A stretch of DNA of 64,000 nucleotides, from positions 1,116,001 through 1,180,000 of the forward strand of contig NZ_CP049015.1 of the NCBI RefSeq assembly GCF_011064845.1, written 5' to 3'. The stretch is from Citrobacter freundii ATCC 8090 = MTCC 1658 = NBRC 12681. Lineage in GTDB: Bacteria > Pseudomonadota > Gammaproteobacteria > Enterobacterales > Enterobacteriaceae. The position numbers and the translations under genes were made by a program. The notes under the pieces were generated by a model. It saw nothing but the letters and a program-made list of their open reading frames with translations, ran no database searches and was not told where the DNA came from. Below are positions 42,477 through 52,255 of the stretch, piece by piece. Each line of letters opens with the position of its first letter. Positions within the stretch are counted from its first letter, which is position 1.

Positions 42477-42860
42477 CGGTGGTGTCCATGAGTTAGAGAA
42501 AGTGAAAAAGGATGTCGTGCGTATGCGTATTTATACTACTCATCGGCGTATTGCAAAGCGCTTATCAACCAATGATAGTGGGAAAAACGTAACGATGAGT
42601 AAACGTAGGAGTTTCCTGGATTGCGGATGTTCGCTTTTGTGATCTTACGCTGTGATAATCTGCACATACTGGAACGTTGTCGAGTGTGAAAACCACAGAA
42701 ACAATTCTTCATAACCGAGGTGCGAACTAAGTGCCTCGGTTTTGGTCACAATTGTCGGTTTCAGCTTGTGTTTTTGGGCGTAAGCCGTCTGGCCTCCGCA
42801 CTCCACGGTGGCAAATGCACAGCAGTCGTCATAACGATAAGAAGTTAGCAGGAGAGCACT
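42477..42860. promoter_or_regulatory. ampH-sbmA divergent region with hairpin
   Basis: No gene is supported in these 384 bp. The notable structure is AACCGAGG (42713-42720) paired with CCTCGGTT (42734-42741) across 13 bases, followed by TTGG, which looks like a weak terminator or attenuator 120 bp upstream of sbmA. In E. coli the sbmA promoter is under sigma-E; I could not place its -35/-10 here with confidence. Confidence 0.5.
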
Positions 42861-44081
42861 ATGTTTAAGTCTTTTTTCCCAAAGCCGGGGCCGTTCTTTA
42901 TTTCGGCATTTATTTGGGCACTTGTCGCCGTTGTATTCTGGCAAGCAGGTGGGGGAGCCTGGGTTGCACATATTACCGGCGCGTCGGGAGACGTACCTAT
43001 TAGCGCAGCGCGTTTCTGGTCGTTGGATTATCTGATTTTTTATGCGTACTACATTCTTTGTGTCGGGGTGTTCGCGCTGTTCTGGTTTCTCTACAGCCCA
43101 CACCGCTGGCAGTACTGGTCTATTCTGGGCACATCGCTGATTATTTTTGTGACCTGGTTTCTGGTTGAAGTCGGCGTCGCTGTCAACGCCTGGTACGCGC
43201 CATTTTATGACCTAATTCAAACTGCGCTCAGCACACCACACAAGGTGAAGATTGAGCAGTTCTATCATGAAGTTGGCATTTTTCTCGGCATTGCGCTGAT
43301 AGCCGTGGTCATTGGCGTGATGAACAACTTCTTCGTCAGCCACTACGTGTTCCGCTGGCGTACCGCGATGAACGAACACTATATGGCGCACTGGCAGCAT
43401 TTGCGTCACATCGAAGGCGCAGCGCAGCGTGTGCAGGAAGACACCATGCGTTTTGCTTCTACGCTGGAAGATATGGGCGTCAGCTTTATCAACGCGATTA
43501 TGACGCTGATTGCCTTCCTGCCTGTACTGGTTACGCTCTCTGCCCATGTTCCTGACCTGCCGATTGTTGGACATGTGCCTTATGGCCTGGTGATTGCCGC
43601 GATTGTCTGGTCGCTGATGGGAACCGGTTTGCTGGCCGTGGTCGGGATAAAACTTCCAGGGCTGGAGTTTAAAAACCAGCGCGTGGAAGCGGCCTATCGT
43701 AAAGAACTGGTCTATGGCGAAGATGATGGCAACCGTGCGACGCCACCGACGGTGCGTGAACTGTTTCATGCGGTACGCCAAAATTACTTCCGTCTCTATT
43801 TTCACTATATGTACTTCAATATCGCCCGAATTCTTTATCTGCAGGTTGATAACGTTTTCGGCTTGTTCCTGCTGTTTCCATCGATTGTTGCCGGTACGAT
43901 TACGCTCGGCCTGATGACGCAAATCACCAACGTGTTTGGCCAGGTGCGCGGCTCGTTCCAGTATCTGATTAACTCCTGGACAACGTTAGTGGAACTGATG
44001 TCTATTTATAAGCGTCTGCGCAGCTTTGAACGAGAGCTTGATGGTCAGGATATTCAGGAAGTTACCCATACACTGAGTTAA
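42861..44081 (+). CDS. sbmA: Peptide antibiotic/microcin importer SbmA
   Basis: The 406-residue inner-membrane protein has an ABC-exporter-like membrane fold without an ATPase and uses the proton gradient. It imports microcins B17 and J25, bleomycin and proline-rich peptides. It is highly similar to E. coli SbmA along its length ([40 protein letters not shown]). AGGAG precedes the ATG. yaiW follows after 16 bp as an operon partner. Confidence 0.96.
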   Translation: MFKSFFPKPGPFFISAFIWALVAVVFWQAGGGAWVAHITGASGDVPISAARFWSLDYLIFYAYYILCVGVFALFWFLYSPHRWQYWSILGTSLIIFVTWFLVEVGVAVNAWYAPFYDLIQTALSTPHKVKIEQFYHEVGIFLGIALIAVVIGVMNNFFVSHYVFRWRTAMNEHYMAHWQHLRHIEGAAQRVQEDTMRFASTLEDMGVSFINAIMTLIAFLPVLVTLSAHVPDLPIVGHVPYGLVIAAIVWSLMGTGLLAVVGIKLPGLEFKNQRVEAAYRKELVYGEDDGNRATPPTVRELFHAVRQNYFRLYFHYMYFNIARILYLQVDNVFGLFLLFPSIVAGTITLGLMTQITNVFGQVRGSFQYLINSWTTLVELMSIYKRLRSFERELDGQDIQEVTHTLS

Positions 44082-44097
44082 ATAATAAGGAGATGTT

Positions 44098-45201
44098 ATG
44101 TCGACGGTTTCCCGTCTTTACCCCTTGTCTGGTCTGGCAGCACTGGTGCTGGTGGGATGTAGTAGCCAACCCGCGCAGCCGCTAAAAAAGGGGGAGAAAG
44201 CCGTCGATGTGGCGAGCGTGGTGCGCCAGAAAATGCCCGCCAGCGTGAAAGACCGGGACGCATGGGCGCAGGATTTGGCAAAGACTTTTGAAAGCCAGAA
44301 GCTGGCGCCGGCGGTTGAAAATATCTGTTCGGTGCTGGCGGTCGCGCAACAGGAGTCAAATTACCAGGCGGATCCAGCCGTGCCGAACTTAAGTAAAATC
44401 GCCTGGAAAGAGATCGATCGTCGTGCCGAGCGTATGCACATCCCGCTATTTGTGGTGCATACCGCGCTGAAGATTAACTCGCCAACGGGGAAAAGCTACA
44501 GCGAGCGCCTGGATACGGTGAAAACCGAAAAACAGCTTAGCGCGATCTTTGATGATTTTATCAACATGGTACCGATGGGGCAGACGTTATTTGGTTCGCT
44601 TAATCCGGTGCATACCGGTGGGCCGATGCAGGTTAGCATCGCCTTTGCTGAGCAGCATGCCAGCGGCTACCCGTGGAAAATGGCGGGAACCGTGCGCCAG
44701 GAAGTATTTAGCCGCCGCGGTGGGCTGTGGTTCGGTACGTATCATCTGCTTAACTACCCGGCGAATTACAGTGCGCCAATTTTCCGCTTCGCCGATTTCA
44801 ATGCCGGGTGGTATGCCAGCCGCAATGCAGCTTTCCAGAATGCGGTCAGTAAAGCCAGCGGCGTGAAGCTGGCGATGGACGGTGATTTAATTCTCTATGG
44901 CAGCAGCGAGCAGGGCAAAACGGAGCTGGCGGTACGTAAACTGGCCGGGAAGCTGGACATGAGCGAGAGTGAGATCCGCCGTCAGCTGCAAAAAGGCGAC
45001 AGCCTGGCCTTTGAAGAGACCGCGCTGTACGAGAAAGTCTATAAGCTGGCGGAAGCGAAGGCGGGGAAAACGCTTCCCCGTGAAATGCTGCCTGGCATTC
45101 AACTGGAAAGCCCGAAGATCACACGTAACCTGACTACCGCGTGGTTTGCTAAACGCGTGGACGATCGTCGGGCGAAATGTATGCGTCAGTCATCGTTATG
45201 A
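44098..45201 (+). CDS. yaiW: Outer-membrane lipoprotein YaiW
   Basis: The 367-residue protein has a lipobox (LAALVLVGC, Cys at about residue 21) and a large periplasmic/surface domain of the DUF1615 type. In E. coli YaiW works with SbmA in uptake of proline-rich peptides. AAGGAG lies at ideal distance from the ATG. Its last 16 bp overlap the 3' end of the convergent yaiY. Confidence 0.92.
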   Translation: MSTVSRLYPLSGLAALVLVGCSSQPAQPLKKGEKAVDVASVVRQKMPASVKDRDAWAQDLAKTFESQKLAPAVENICSVLAVAQQESNYQADPAVPNLSKIAWKEIDRRAERMHIPLFVVHTALKINSPTGKSYSERLDTVKTEKQLSAIFDDFINMVPMGQTLFGSLNPVHTGGPMQVSIAFAEQHASGYPWKMAGTVRQEVFSRRGGLWFGTYHLLNYPANYSAPIFRFADFNAGWYASRNAAFQNAVSKASGVKLAMDGDLILYGSSEQGKTELAVRKLAGKLDMSESEIRRQLQKGDSLAFEETALYEKVYKLAEAKAGKTLPREMLPGIQLESPKITRNLTTAWFAKRVDDRRAKCMRQSSL

Positions 45202-45509
45202 TGACGGCGGCGCCAACGCGCGAATGCCGCGATGGCGCCAAGAATCAGGCTTCCGGCGAGAAAAGGGACCAGTCCAAAAAGGGTTCCGACGCCCAGGCCG
45301 ATTTCAACTCGCGGGCGCCCTGTCTCTTGCATTTGCAACTGCATCAACTGCTCATAGATGCCGGGAGCGTGGGCCAACAGATTTAAAATCTGCGCGCCTG
45401 CCCAGAAGCAAAACAGCACAAATACGGCATACGCAATGTTGCCGGGCAGGGTGGAGGGATCCCGATGCTTGCCCTTAAACAGGGATTTTGAGAGCGTAAA
45501 ATCAGCCAT
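45186..45509 (-). CDS. yaiY: Small inner-membrane protein YaiY (DUF2755)
   Basis: The 107-residue protein has two membrane segments ([20 protein letters not shown] and [20 protein letters not shown]) and a basic C-terminus. It matches E. coli YaiY, with a few extra residues at the end. The function is unknown; in E. coli it is linked to iron/Fur regulation only by expression data, as I recall. Confidence 0.88.
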   Translation of the reverse strand: MADFTLSKSLFKGKHRDPSTLPGNIAYAVFVLFCFWAGAQILNLLAHAPGIYEQLMQLQMQETGRPRVEIGLGVGTLFGLVPFLAGSLILGAIAAFARWRRRHHNDD

Positions 45510-45773
45510 AAAGACCTCCGGAAATAACCTGCTTTTTTTGACGTAATGCCTGTAACTGAAAGTGAGTCTGACAGGTGATCGGCAATGTCAATATCAGAAT
45601 GATGGTAATTTCAGGTAGAGATTATTCCTGGATTTCGGTTTTTTGTTGGTGGTCACAATTATGTAACCTTAAGTGAAATTGAGTTACATTTAAGAAATTC
45701 CGCACAGGCCACAGACGCCCACGGGGAAATGTGCGAGGATGCCTCCCTGTGTTGTATATCCACCGGAGCCGTT

Positions 45774-45992
45774 ATGAACCTGCCTGTTAAAATCCGCCGA
45801 GACTGGCACTATTATGCCTTCGCTATTGGGCTTATCTTTATTCTCAACGGCGTGGTGGGCTTACTCGGTTTTGAAGCGCAGGGGTGGCAAACCTATGCGG
45901 TGGGGCTGGTGACCTGGGTGATTAGCTTTTGGCTGGCCGGATTAATCATCCGTCGCCGCGTTGAAGATGATGAAGTAAAGGATGCCCAATAG
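45774..45992 (+). CDS. yaiZ: Small inner-membrane protein YaiZ (DUF2754)
   Basis: The 72-residue protein MNLPVKIRRDWHYYAFAIGL... has two membrane helices separated by a short loop and a charged tail. It is nearly identical to E. coli YaiZ in the membrane part. The ATG at 45774 has CGGAG upstream; the longer frame from 45729 is rejected. No function is known to me. Confidence 0.9.
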   Translation: MNLPVKIRRDWHYYAFAIGLIFILNGVVGLLGFEAQGWQTYAVGLVTWVISFWLAGLIIRRRVEDDEVKDAQ

Positions 45993-46015
45993 CTATATCA
46001 GGCATCCTGGCGGGT

Positions 46016-47104
46016 TTACATACTGGTTTTCAGCGCGCTATCCGCAGCATGGCGTTCCAGCGCCAGTTCGATCAGGCGAGTGATCAAATCGGTATAGCCT
46101 AAACCGCTCGCCTGCCACAGCTTCGGATACATACTGATGTTGGTAAAACCTGGCAGCGTGTTGATCTCATTGATCACAACGTCGTTTTCAGCAGTTAAGA
46201 AAACGTCCACGCGCGCCATGCCGGCACAGCCCAGTGTCTGGTAGGCCTGAATGGCGATTTCGCGGATCTTGTCGTTAATCTCTGGTGCAATTGCTGCCGG
46301 AACGACAACTGTGGCACCGTTATCGTCAATGTATTTAGTGTCGTAAGCGTAAAAATCGCTGTTCAGCACAATCTCTCCACAAGTACTGGCCTGCGGATGA
46401 TCGTTGCCCAGTACCGCACATTCGATCTCGCGGCCTTTGATCCCTTGCTCCACCACGACTTTATGATCGAATTCAAATGCCAGCGCGACGGCCTGATCGT
46501 ATTGGGCTTCGCTGGTTACTTTGCTGACGCCAACGGACGATCCCTGGTTGGCCGGTTTTACAAACAACGGCAGACCCAGGCGGGATTCCACTTCGCTAAA
46601 GCTGATGCGATTGGCGCGAGTTAGCGTAATAAATGGCGCGATGTTTAATCCGGCATCACGCAGCAGACGTTTGGTCACGTCTTTATCCATACAGGCCGCA
46701 GAACCCAGCACATCAGAACCTACGAACGGTAGGTTTGCCACGCGCAGCATGCCCTGCAGAGAGCCATCTTCACCCAGAGTGCCATGTACGATCGGGAAAA
46801 TAACATCGACCGTCGGCAGCGGTTGACCGTTTTGTGCATCGATCAACTGGTGCGCTTGTTTACCCGGTACCTGCGCCAGGCTGGTCTCAGAAGGTCGCAA
46901 CGCAATATGCGCCGGGTCGTCTGAATTGAGCAGATAATTACTGGCATCGCTGACGTGCCATTGCCCTTGTTTATCAATACCTAACAGCACAACGTCAAAG
47001 CGAGTCTTGTCGATGGCATCGACAATATTTTTTGCCGATTGCAATGACACTTCATGTTCCGCTGATTTACCACCAAATACGATTCCTACCCGCAACTTTG
47101 CCAT
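46016..47104 (-). CDS. ddlA: D-alanine--D-alanine ligase A
   Basis: The 362-residue ATP-grasp enzyme makes D-Ala-D-Ala for peptidoglycan. Motifs present are [11 protein letters not shown] at the N-terminus, [33 protein letters not shown] and [15 protein letters not shown] with the metal-binding Glu/Asn. It is two residues shorter than E. coli DdlA by a gap at [14 protein letters not shown] 47104 is chosen by alignment; the ribosome site is poor, and an ATG five codons upstream is possible. Confidence 0.95.
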   Translation of the reverse strand: MAKLRVGIVFGGKSAEHEVSLQSAKNIVDAIDKTRFDVVLLGIDKQGQWHVSDASNYLLNSDDPAHIALRPSETSLAQVPGKQAHQLIDAQNGQPLPTVDVIFPIVHGTLGEDGSLQGMLRVANLPFVGSDVLGSAACMDKDVTKRLLRDAGLNIAPFITLTRANRISFSEVESRLGLPLFVKPANQGSSVGVSKVTSEAQYDQAVALAFEFDHKVVVEQGIKGREIECAVLGNDHPQASTCGEIVLNSDFYAYDTKYIDDNGATVVVPAAIAPEINDKIREIAIQAYQTLGCAGMARVDVFLTAENDVVINEINTLPGFTNISMYPKLWQASGLGYTDLITRLIELALERHAADSALKTSM

Positions 47105-47405
47105 CTTAAAAACCCATTCCATGAATGCAAAGCACATACATTACCACGACAAAACGCAGGTTTCCTCGGCTTCTGGCAGATTGTTTTGGCTGACGACAGG
47201 GGAATAGAACAGAACAAACAAGAGGCCCGCACGCGAAGCATAATCCCCTGCTTATATTATGGGTTTGATGTGAGCTGTATCACAAATATGATGAGCGGGA
47301 AGATAAAATACTAAACTGTGATTTATCGCACCTGTGGACCCTTATTCAGCTAAGTAATTTGTTAAGCTGCTCGCAGTTTTCAGCTACTTATCGTTATGAG
47401 TCCTT
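47105..47405. other. ddlA / mdtG-like divergent region
   Basis: These 301 bp between divergent genes contain a consensus CRP site (47269-47284) and a weaker similar motif TGTGATTTATCGCACC at 47317-47332. No gene is seen. Confidence 0.6.
47269..47284. promoter_or_regulatory. Consensus CRP site upstream of the mdtG-like gene
   Basis: TGTGAGCTGTATCACA is a perfect TGTGA-N6-TCACA match, centred about 130 bp from the exporter start codon and 170 bp from ddlA. This suggests cAMP-CRP control of the exporter gene. Confidence 0.65.
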
Positions 47406-48602
47406 ATGGAATCCTGGAGAGTTAATCTTATTTCCGTTTGGTTCGGGTGTTTTTTTACCGGACTGGCGATTAGCCAAATCTTGCCTTTTTTACCACTCTA
47501 TATCTCCCAACTGGGCGTGACCTCGCATGAAGCGCTCTCAATGTGGTCCGGATTAACGTTCAGCGTCACCTTCCTGATTTCAGCTATTGTCTCACCAATG
47601 TGGGGCAGTTTAGCCGACCGCAAAGGGCGCAAGCTAATGCTGCTGCGGGCCTCACTGGGTATGGCCATTGCGATTTTGCTACAGGCATTTGCTACTAACG
47701 TCTGGCAGCTTTTTCTGCTGCGCGGGGTGATGGGGTTAACCTCCGGTTATATTCCTAATGCGATGGCGCTGGTCGCGTCACAGGTTCCGCGTGAACGCAG
47801 CGGCTGGGCGCTGAGTACGCTGTCGACGGCGCAAATTAGCGGTGTCATTGGTGGACCGTTAATGGGGGGCTTTATTGCCGATCACGTTGGCTTACGGGCG
47901 GTATTCTGTATTACCGCCGCTTTGCTGGTAGTGAGTTTTCTGGTCACACTGTTTTTGATCAAAGAGGGCGTTCGTCCGACGATTAAAAAAAGCGAACGTC
48001 TGAGTGGGAAGGCCGTATTTGCCTCGCTTTCACATCCGGCGCTGGTGATCAGCCTGTTTTTTACCACCATGGTGATTCAACTTTGTAACGGTTCAATTGG
48101 GCCAATTCTGGCGCTGTTTATTAAATCAATGGTCCCAGATAGTTCGAATATTGCCTTTCTCAGCGGGCTGATAGCCTCAGTACCGGGCATTTCTGCTCTG
48201 ATTTCCGCGCCTCGACTTGGTAAATTAGGCGACCGTATTGGTACTGAGCGGATTTTAATGGCGACGTTAATCTTCGCGGTGGTGCTGTTTTTCGCTATGT
48301 CGTGGGTCACCACGCCGTTGCAGTTGGGAGTTCTCCGTTTTCTGCTTGGCTTTGCCGACGGTGCGATGTTGCCGGCGGTGCAGACGCTGTTAGTGAAATA
48401 CTCCAGCGATCAGATAACCGGGCGCATCTTTGGTTATAACCAGTCATTTATGTATCTCGGCAACGTCGCCGGGCCATTAATGGGGGCGACGGTTTCGGCA
48501 ATGGCGGGGTTCCGTTGGGTGTTCATTGCTACAGCAAGCATTGTGCTTATCAATATCTGGCAATTGGCTATTGCGTTGCGACGTCGGCGCGGGGGGCGTT
48601 GA
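47406..48602 (+). CDS. MdtG-like MFS multidrug exporter
   Basis: The 398-residue protein has twelve predicted membrane segments and DHA1 drug-exporter motifs: motif A in [20 protein letters not shown] and motif C-like [15 protein letters not shown]. It aligns along its length with E. coli MdtG (YceE), sharing for example [22 protein letters not shown] and [20 protein letters not shown], but it is clearly a different, paralogous gene. It lies between ddlA and iraP, where K-12 has nothing comparable. Substrates are unknown. Confidence 0.85.
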   Translation: MESWRVNLISVWFGCFFTGLAISQILPFLPLYISQLGVTSHEALSMWSGLTFSVTFLISAIVSPMWGSLADRKGRKLMLLRASLGMAIAILLQAFATNVWQLFLLRGVMGLTSGYIPNAMALVASQVPRERSGWALSTLSTAQISGVIGGPLMGGFIADHVGLRAVFCITAALLVVSFLVTLFLIKEGVRPTIKKSERLSGKAVFASLSHPALVISLFFTTMVIQLCNGSIGPILALFIKSMVPDSSNIAFLSGLIASVPGISALISAPRLGKLGDRIGTERILMATLIFAVVLFFAMSWVTTPLQLGVLRFLLGFADGAMLPAVQTLLVKYSSDQITGRIFGYNQSFMYLGNVAGPLMGATVSAMAGFRWVFIATASIVLINIWQLAIALRRRRGGR

Positions 48603-48610
48603 GCTCCTGA

Positions 48611-48639
48611 TTAACAACGCTGCCTGTCAGCGTTGTTAA
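48611..48639 (+). terminator. Perfect 12-bp hairpin after the mdtG-like gene
   Basis: TTAACAACGCTG (48611-48622) and CAGCGTTGTTAA (48628-48639) pair fully with a 5-base loop, 9 bp past the stop codon. A following T-run is lacking, but its place suggests transcript ending or 3' protection. Confidence 0.7.
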
Positions 48640-48850
48640 TCCATAATTGTGTATTATATATTTGTGTGATTATTAATTTTCTTACCTTTTTATATTGAAT
48701 CATTCTGCGTCAAGACGCATTTACCCTTATTTTGTGTTGTGATTGTTTTCGCAAATCGTTTTATTACTTATAAAAATACAACTTTCATCCTCTAGGCAGT
48801 CGTGAGCCTTAATGATAACGTGACCCATATTTTGTTAAGGGAATAGGCAA

Positions 48851-49093
48851 ATGAAAAACCTCGTCACTGAGTTGTTACTTAAACTCGCGCAAAAAGAAGA
48901 AGAGTCGCAAGATCTGGCGGTACAGGTCGAAACGTTAGAGCGGGTAATCATCGAAATGCTGCGCAATATGGCGTGGAACGATCGGCAAATATTTATTCGT
49001 CAAATTGAGGGGGCGCTGGCTGATGTAAACCGCATGCCCGCGTTTCTCACGAACATACATAACGCTTGCGAGATCGTACCAAAAGCGTTTTGA
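48851..49093 (+). pseudogene. iraP: Anti-adaptor IraP with frameshifted C-terminus
   Basis: IraP binds the adaptor RssB and so stabilises sigma-S on phosphate starvation; in E. coli it has 86 residues. Here codons 1-59 align well ([20 protein letters not shown]...EGALADV), then the frame continues [21 protein letters not shown] and stops at 80 residues. In the other frame from 49027 one reads [11 protein letters not shown], then a TAA at 49060, then [13 protein letters not shown]. This matches E. coli [24 protein letters not shown] (recalled). So one base was lost near the AAA at 49027-49029, and the old frame has since gained a stop. The N-terminal coiled coil may still work. Confidence 0.75.
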
Positions 49094-49119
49094 ACCATCT
49101 GTGGCGGGGCACCCACAAA

Positions 49120-49153
49120 TTATCATAAAAGTGTCACATCAAATACTTATAGT
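49120..49153 (+). promoter_or_regulatory. phoA Pho box and -10
   Basis: TTATCATAAAAGTGTCAC (49120-49137) matches the 18-bp Pho box with two direct 7-bp PhoB half-sites. TATAGT (49148-49153) is the -10, at the spacing of E. coli phoA. PhoB-dependent induction on phosphate starvation is expected. Confidence 0.85.
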
Positions 49154-49197
49154 CGCTTTGTTTTAATTTTACCGTATTTATACATGGAGAATATAAA

Positions 49198-50613
49198 GTG
49201 AAACAAAGCGCACTCGCTATTGCCCTGTTACCTTTGCTGTTTACCCCGGTTATTAATGCAGAAACATCTACTGTAGCGGTTTTGGATAATCGTGCCGCTC
49301 AAGGTGATATCTCCACGCCGGGTGGCGCTCGCCGATTGTCTGCCGACCAAACCGCGGCTCTGCGCGAATCGCTGAACGACAAACCGGCCAAAAATATTAT
49401 TTTACTGATTGGCGATGGGATGGGTGATTCCGAAATAACGGCAGCGCGAAATTATGCTGAAGGCGCGGGCGGCTTTTTTAAAGGTATTGATGCTTTACCG
49501 TTGACCGGACAATACACACATTATGCGTTGGATAAGAAAACCGGCAAGCCCGATTATGTGACAGATTCTGCAGCATCGGCGACGGCGTGGACGACCGGTG
49601 TTAAAACTTACAATGGTGCTCTGGGCGTTGATATTCATGAGAAAGATCACGCTACTATTCTGGAAATGGCCAAAGCGGCGGGTCTGGCGACAGGTAACGT
49701 TTCCACGGCTGAATTGCAGGATGCCACGCCTGCCGCACTGGTTGCCCATGTCACTTCGCGTAAATGCTATGGCCCGAGCGTGACGGCTGAAAAATGCCCG
49801 ACGAACGCGCTGGAAAAAGGCGGTAAAGGGTCGATTACCGAACAATTATTGAATGCCCGTGCGGATGTTACGTTAGGTGGCGGGGCAAAAACTTTTACTG
49901 AAACCGCTACGGCAGGTGAGTGGCAGGGTAAAACGCTGCGTGAACAAGCACAGGCCCGTGGTTACCAGATGGTGAGTGATACCGCGACGCTGGCGGTGAT
50001 TACCGAAGCGAATCAGGATAAACCGCTGTTGGGTCTGTTCTCTGACGGTAATATGCCAGTGCGTTGGGAAGGCCCGAAAGCGTCTTATCACGGAAATCTG
50101 GATAAGCCGGTAGTGACCTGCACGCCAAATCCAAAACGTAACGACAGCGTGCCGACTCTGGCACAGATGACGGATAAAGCGATTGAGCTGTTAAGCAAAA
50201 ATGAGAAAGGCTTCTTCCTGCAAGTGGAAGGCGCGTCAATCGACAAACAAGATCACGCCGCTAACCCGTGTGGACAAATTGGTGAAACTGTCGATCTGGA
50301 TGAAGCGGTGCAGCGTGCGCTTGCTTTTGCGAAGAAAGATGGCAACACCCTGGTCGTGGTAACCGCTGACCACGCGCATGCCAGCCAGATAGTCGCACCG
50401 GATACTAAAGCACCCGGTTTAACGCAAGCGCTGAACACCAAAGATGGCGCGGTGATGGTCATTAGCTATGGCAACTCTGAAGAAGAGTCCCAGGAGCACA
50501 CCGGCAGCCAACTGCGTATTGCAGCCTATGGCCCTCATGCGGCGAATGTGGTTGGCCTGACCGATCAAACCGACCTGTTCTACACCATGAAAGCGGCGTT
50601 AGGACTGAAATAA
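49198..50613 (+). CDS. phoA: Alkaline phosphatase
   Basis: The 471-residue periplasmic enzyme releases phosphate from organic esters. It starts at GTG, as in E. coli, with GGAG upstream. The signal peptide is [21 protein letters not shown]. The active-site serine lies in [11 protein letters not shown], the metal ligands in [17 protein letters not shown] and TADHAH. The disulfide cysteines are in [22 protein letters not shown] and NPCGQIGE. The length equals that of E. coli. Confidence 0.97.
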   Translation: MKQSALAIALLPLLFTPVINAETSTVAVLDNRAAQGDISTPGGARRLSADQTAALRESLNDKPAKNIILLIGDGMGDSEITAARNYAEGAGGFFKGIDALPLTGQYTHYALDKKTGKPDYVTDSAASATAWTTGVKTYNGALGVDIHEKDHATILEMAKAAGLATGNVSTAELQDATPAALVAHVTSRKCYGPSVTAEKCPTNALEKGGKGSITEQLLNARADVTLGGGAKTFTETATAGEWQGKTLREQAQARGYQMVSDTATLAVITEANQDKPLLGLFSDGNMPVRWEGPKASYHGNLDKPVVTCTPNPKRNDSVPTLAQMTDKAIELLSKNEKGFFLQVEGASIDKQDHAANPCGQIGETVDLDEAVQRALAFAKKDGNTLVVVTADHAHASQIVAPDTKAPGLTQALNTKDGAVMVISYGNSEEESQEHTGSQLRIAAYGPHAANVVGLTDQTDLFYTMKAALGLK

Positions 50614-50658
50614 CCCGACGCCCGGCGGCAATACTTTTGCCGTCGGGTGGTATTTTTA
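50614..50658 (+). terminator. Terminator between phoA and psiF
   Basis: CCCGA (50614-50618) pairs with TCGGG (50643-50647), with the inner CGGCAA/TTGCCG stem (50626-50642), followed by TGGTATTTTTATC. It directly follows the phoA stop codon and may allow partial readthrough to psiF. Confidence 0.75.
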
Positions 50659-50710
50659 TCGTTAGCAGCCAAACTTACCTGTGTGTCGTCGTTCAGAAAA
50701 GGATGGTGCT

Positions 50711-51031
50711 ATGAAAATTACATTATTAATGACGTTGCTTTTTGGTCTTATTTTTTTAACTACCGTCGGTGCTGCCGAGAAGACATTAACCCCGCAACAA
50801 CAACGTATGACCACCTGCAATCAGCAGGCAACGGCGCAAACCTTAAAAGGGGATGCGCGTAAGACGTATATGAGTGATTGCCTGAAAAACAGTAAATCTG
50901 GGCCTGAGGAAAAGAGTCTGACGCCGCAGCAGCAGAAAATGCGTGAATGCAACGTCAAGGCGACGGAGCAGTCTCTGAAAGGCGATGATCGTAATAAGTT
51001 TATGAGCGCTTGCCTGAAAAAATCTGCTTAG
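50711..51031 (+). CDS. psiF: Phosphate-starvation-inducible protein PsiF
   Basis: A 106-residue exported protein with signal peptide MKITLLMTLLFGLIFLTTVGAA, followed by two copies of a PsiF repeat (LTPQQQRMTTCNQQATAQTL and LTPQQQKMRECNVKATEQSL), each with two cysteines. The molecular role is unknown. In E. coli it is cotranscribed with phoA under PhoB. The ATG at 50711 is chosen because it begins the signal sequence. Confidence 0.93.
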   Translation: MKITLLMTLLFGLIFLTTVGAAEKTLTPQQQRMTTCNQQATAQTLKGDARKTYMSDCLKNSKSGPEEKSLTPQQQKMRECNVKATEQSLKGDDRNKFMSACLKKSA

Positions 51032-51037
51032 CACTTC

Positions 51038-51065
51038 CGGGTGAGCAGATAAAATCGCTCACCCG
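51038..51065 (+). terminator. Hairpin after psiF
   Basis: CGGGTGAGC (51038-51046) and GCTCACCCG (51057-51065) make a 9-bp stem with a 10-base loop, 6 bp past the stop. It has no strong T-run. Confidence 0.65.
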
Positions 51066-51137
51066 AAATATCATACTTCCGCCGCCAGACCCCTTCCTAT
51101 AATTTGGGAAATTTGTTTCAGAATATTCCCAAATACG

Positions 51138-52238
51138 ATGAATGATGAAAATTTTTATCAAAAGAAGGTCGTCCCGAATGAAGCATTTATATTGCTTCAT
51201 CAAAATGACCACCAACGTTCCGGTCTGCGATTTGCCCGACGAATCAGGCTGCCGCGAGCGGTGGGACTGGGGGGAATGTTTTTCCCTATCGCGTCGGTAT
51301 TAGTTTCTCAGCCAATAACCGGAGGCTGGTGGCTTTTGCTGGTGGGATGGGCATTTGTCTGGCCACATCTGGCATGGCAACTGGCAAGTAAAGCTGTCGA
51401 TCCACTGCATAGCGAATATACCAACTTAAAAGCCGATGCCATCCTCGCCGGGATGTGGATGGGGATTATGGGGATAAACTTGCTGCCATCCACGGCGCTG
51501 TTGATGATTATCTGTATCAACCTGATGGGCGCAGGAGGTATGCGAGTCTTCATCGCAGGCGCCGTGTTGATGGTGGTTTCCTGCCTGGTGACGTTACAGT
51601 TAACGGATATCCCCGTGGCTTTTAGCAGTACGCAGCTGAGCGTGCTGCTGTCACTGCCAGTGTTAGTGGTTTACCCGTTGCTGTTTGCCTGGGTGAGTTA
51701 TAAGACGCTCATCCGGCTGGCAGAACATAAACGTCGCTTACAGGTTATGAGTACGCGAGATGGGATGACCGGGGTGTATAACCGACGTCATTGGGAACTG
51801 TTGCTGCGTAATGAATTTGATAATTGCCGCCGCCATCAGCGTGATGCCACGCTTCTTATCATCGATATCGACCATTTTAAGAGTATCAATGATACCTGGG
51901 GCCATGACGTAGGGGATCAGGCCATTGTTGCACTGACCCGCCAGTTACAGATGACCTTACGCGGTAGCGATGTGATTGGGCGTTTTGGCGGTGATGAGTT
52001 TGCGGTAATCATGTGTGGCACGTCGGCGAGCAGCGCGATTGCAGCGATGTCTCGTGTTCACGAACGGCTTACCCAACTGCGTTTATCTTGCGCGCCGCAG
52101 GTTGACCTGCGCATTAGCGTGGGCGTTGCGCCGCTGACATCTGAAACTGAACACTATAGAGAATGGTTAAAATCAGCAGATATGGCGCTCTATAAAGCAA
52201 AGAATTCCGGACGTAACCGCACTGAAGCGGCGGCATGA
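51138..52238 (+). CDS. dgcC: Diguanylate cyclase DgcC (AdrA)
   Basis: The 366-residue protein has an N-terminal MASE2 membrane domain (about five helices, residues 35-195) and a C-terminal GGDEF domain with active site RFGGDEF. It also has the product-inhibition I-site RGSD five residues before it. It makes c-di-GMP that activates cellulose synthesis and is driven by CsgD/RpoS. A -10-like CTATAAT ends at 51103. The E. coli start corresponds here to ATA at 51123, so the ATG at 51138 (MNDENF) is used. It lacks a ribosome site, and a stem (51103-51110 with 51126-51133) lies over the leader. Confidence 0.93.
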   Translation: MNDENFYQKKVVPNEAFILLHQNDHQRSGLRFARRIRLPRAVGLGGMFFPIASVLVSQPITGGWWLLLVGWAFVWPHLAWQLASKAVDPLHSEYTNLKADAILAGMWMGIMGINLLPSTALLMIICINLMGAGGMRVFIAGAVLMVVSCLVTLQLTDIPVAFSSTQLSVLLSLPVLVVYPLLFAWVSYKTLIRLAEHKRRLQVMSTRDGMTGVYNRRHWELLLRNEFDNCRRHQRDATLLIIDIDHFKSINDTWGHDVGDQAIVALTRQLQMTLRGSDVIGRFGGDEFAVIMCGTSASSAIAAMSRVHERLTQLRLSCAPQVDLRISVGVAPLTSETEHYREWLKSADMALYKAKNSGRNRTEAAA

Positions 52239-52255
52239 CGTCCGGCGGTGTTAAC

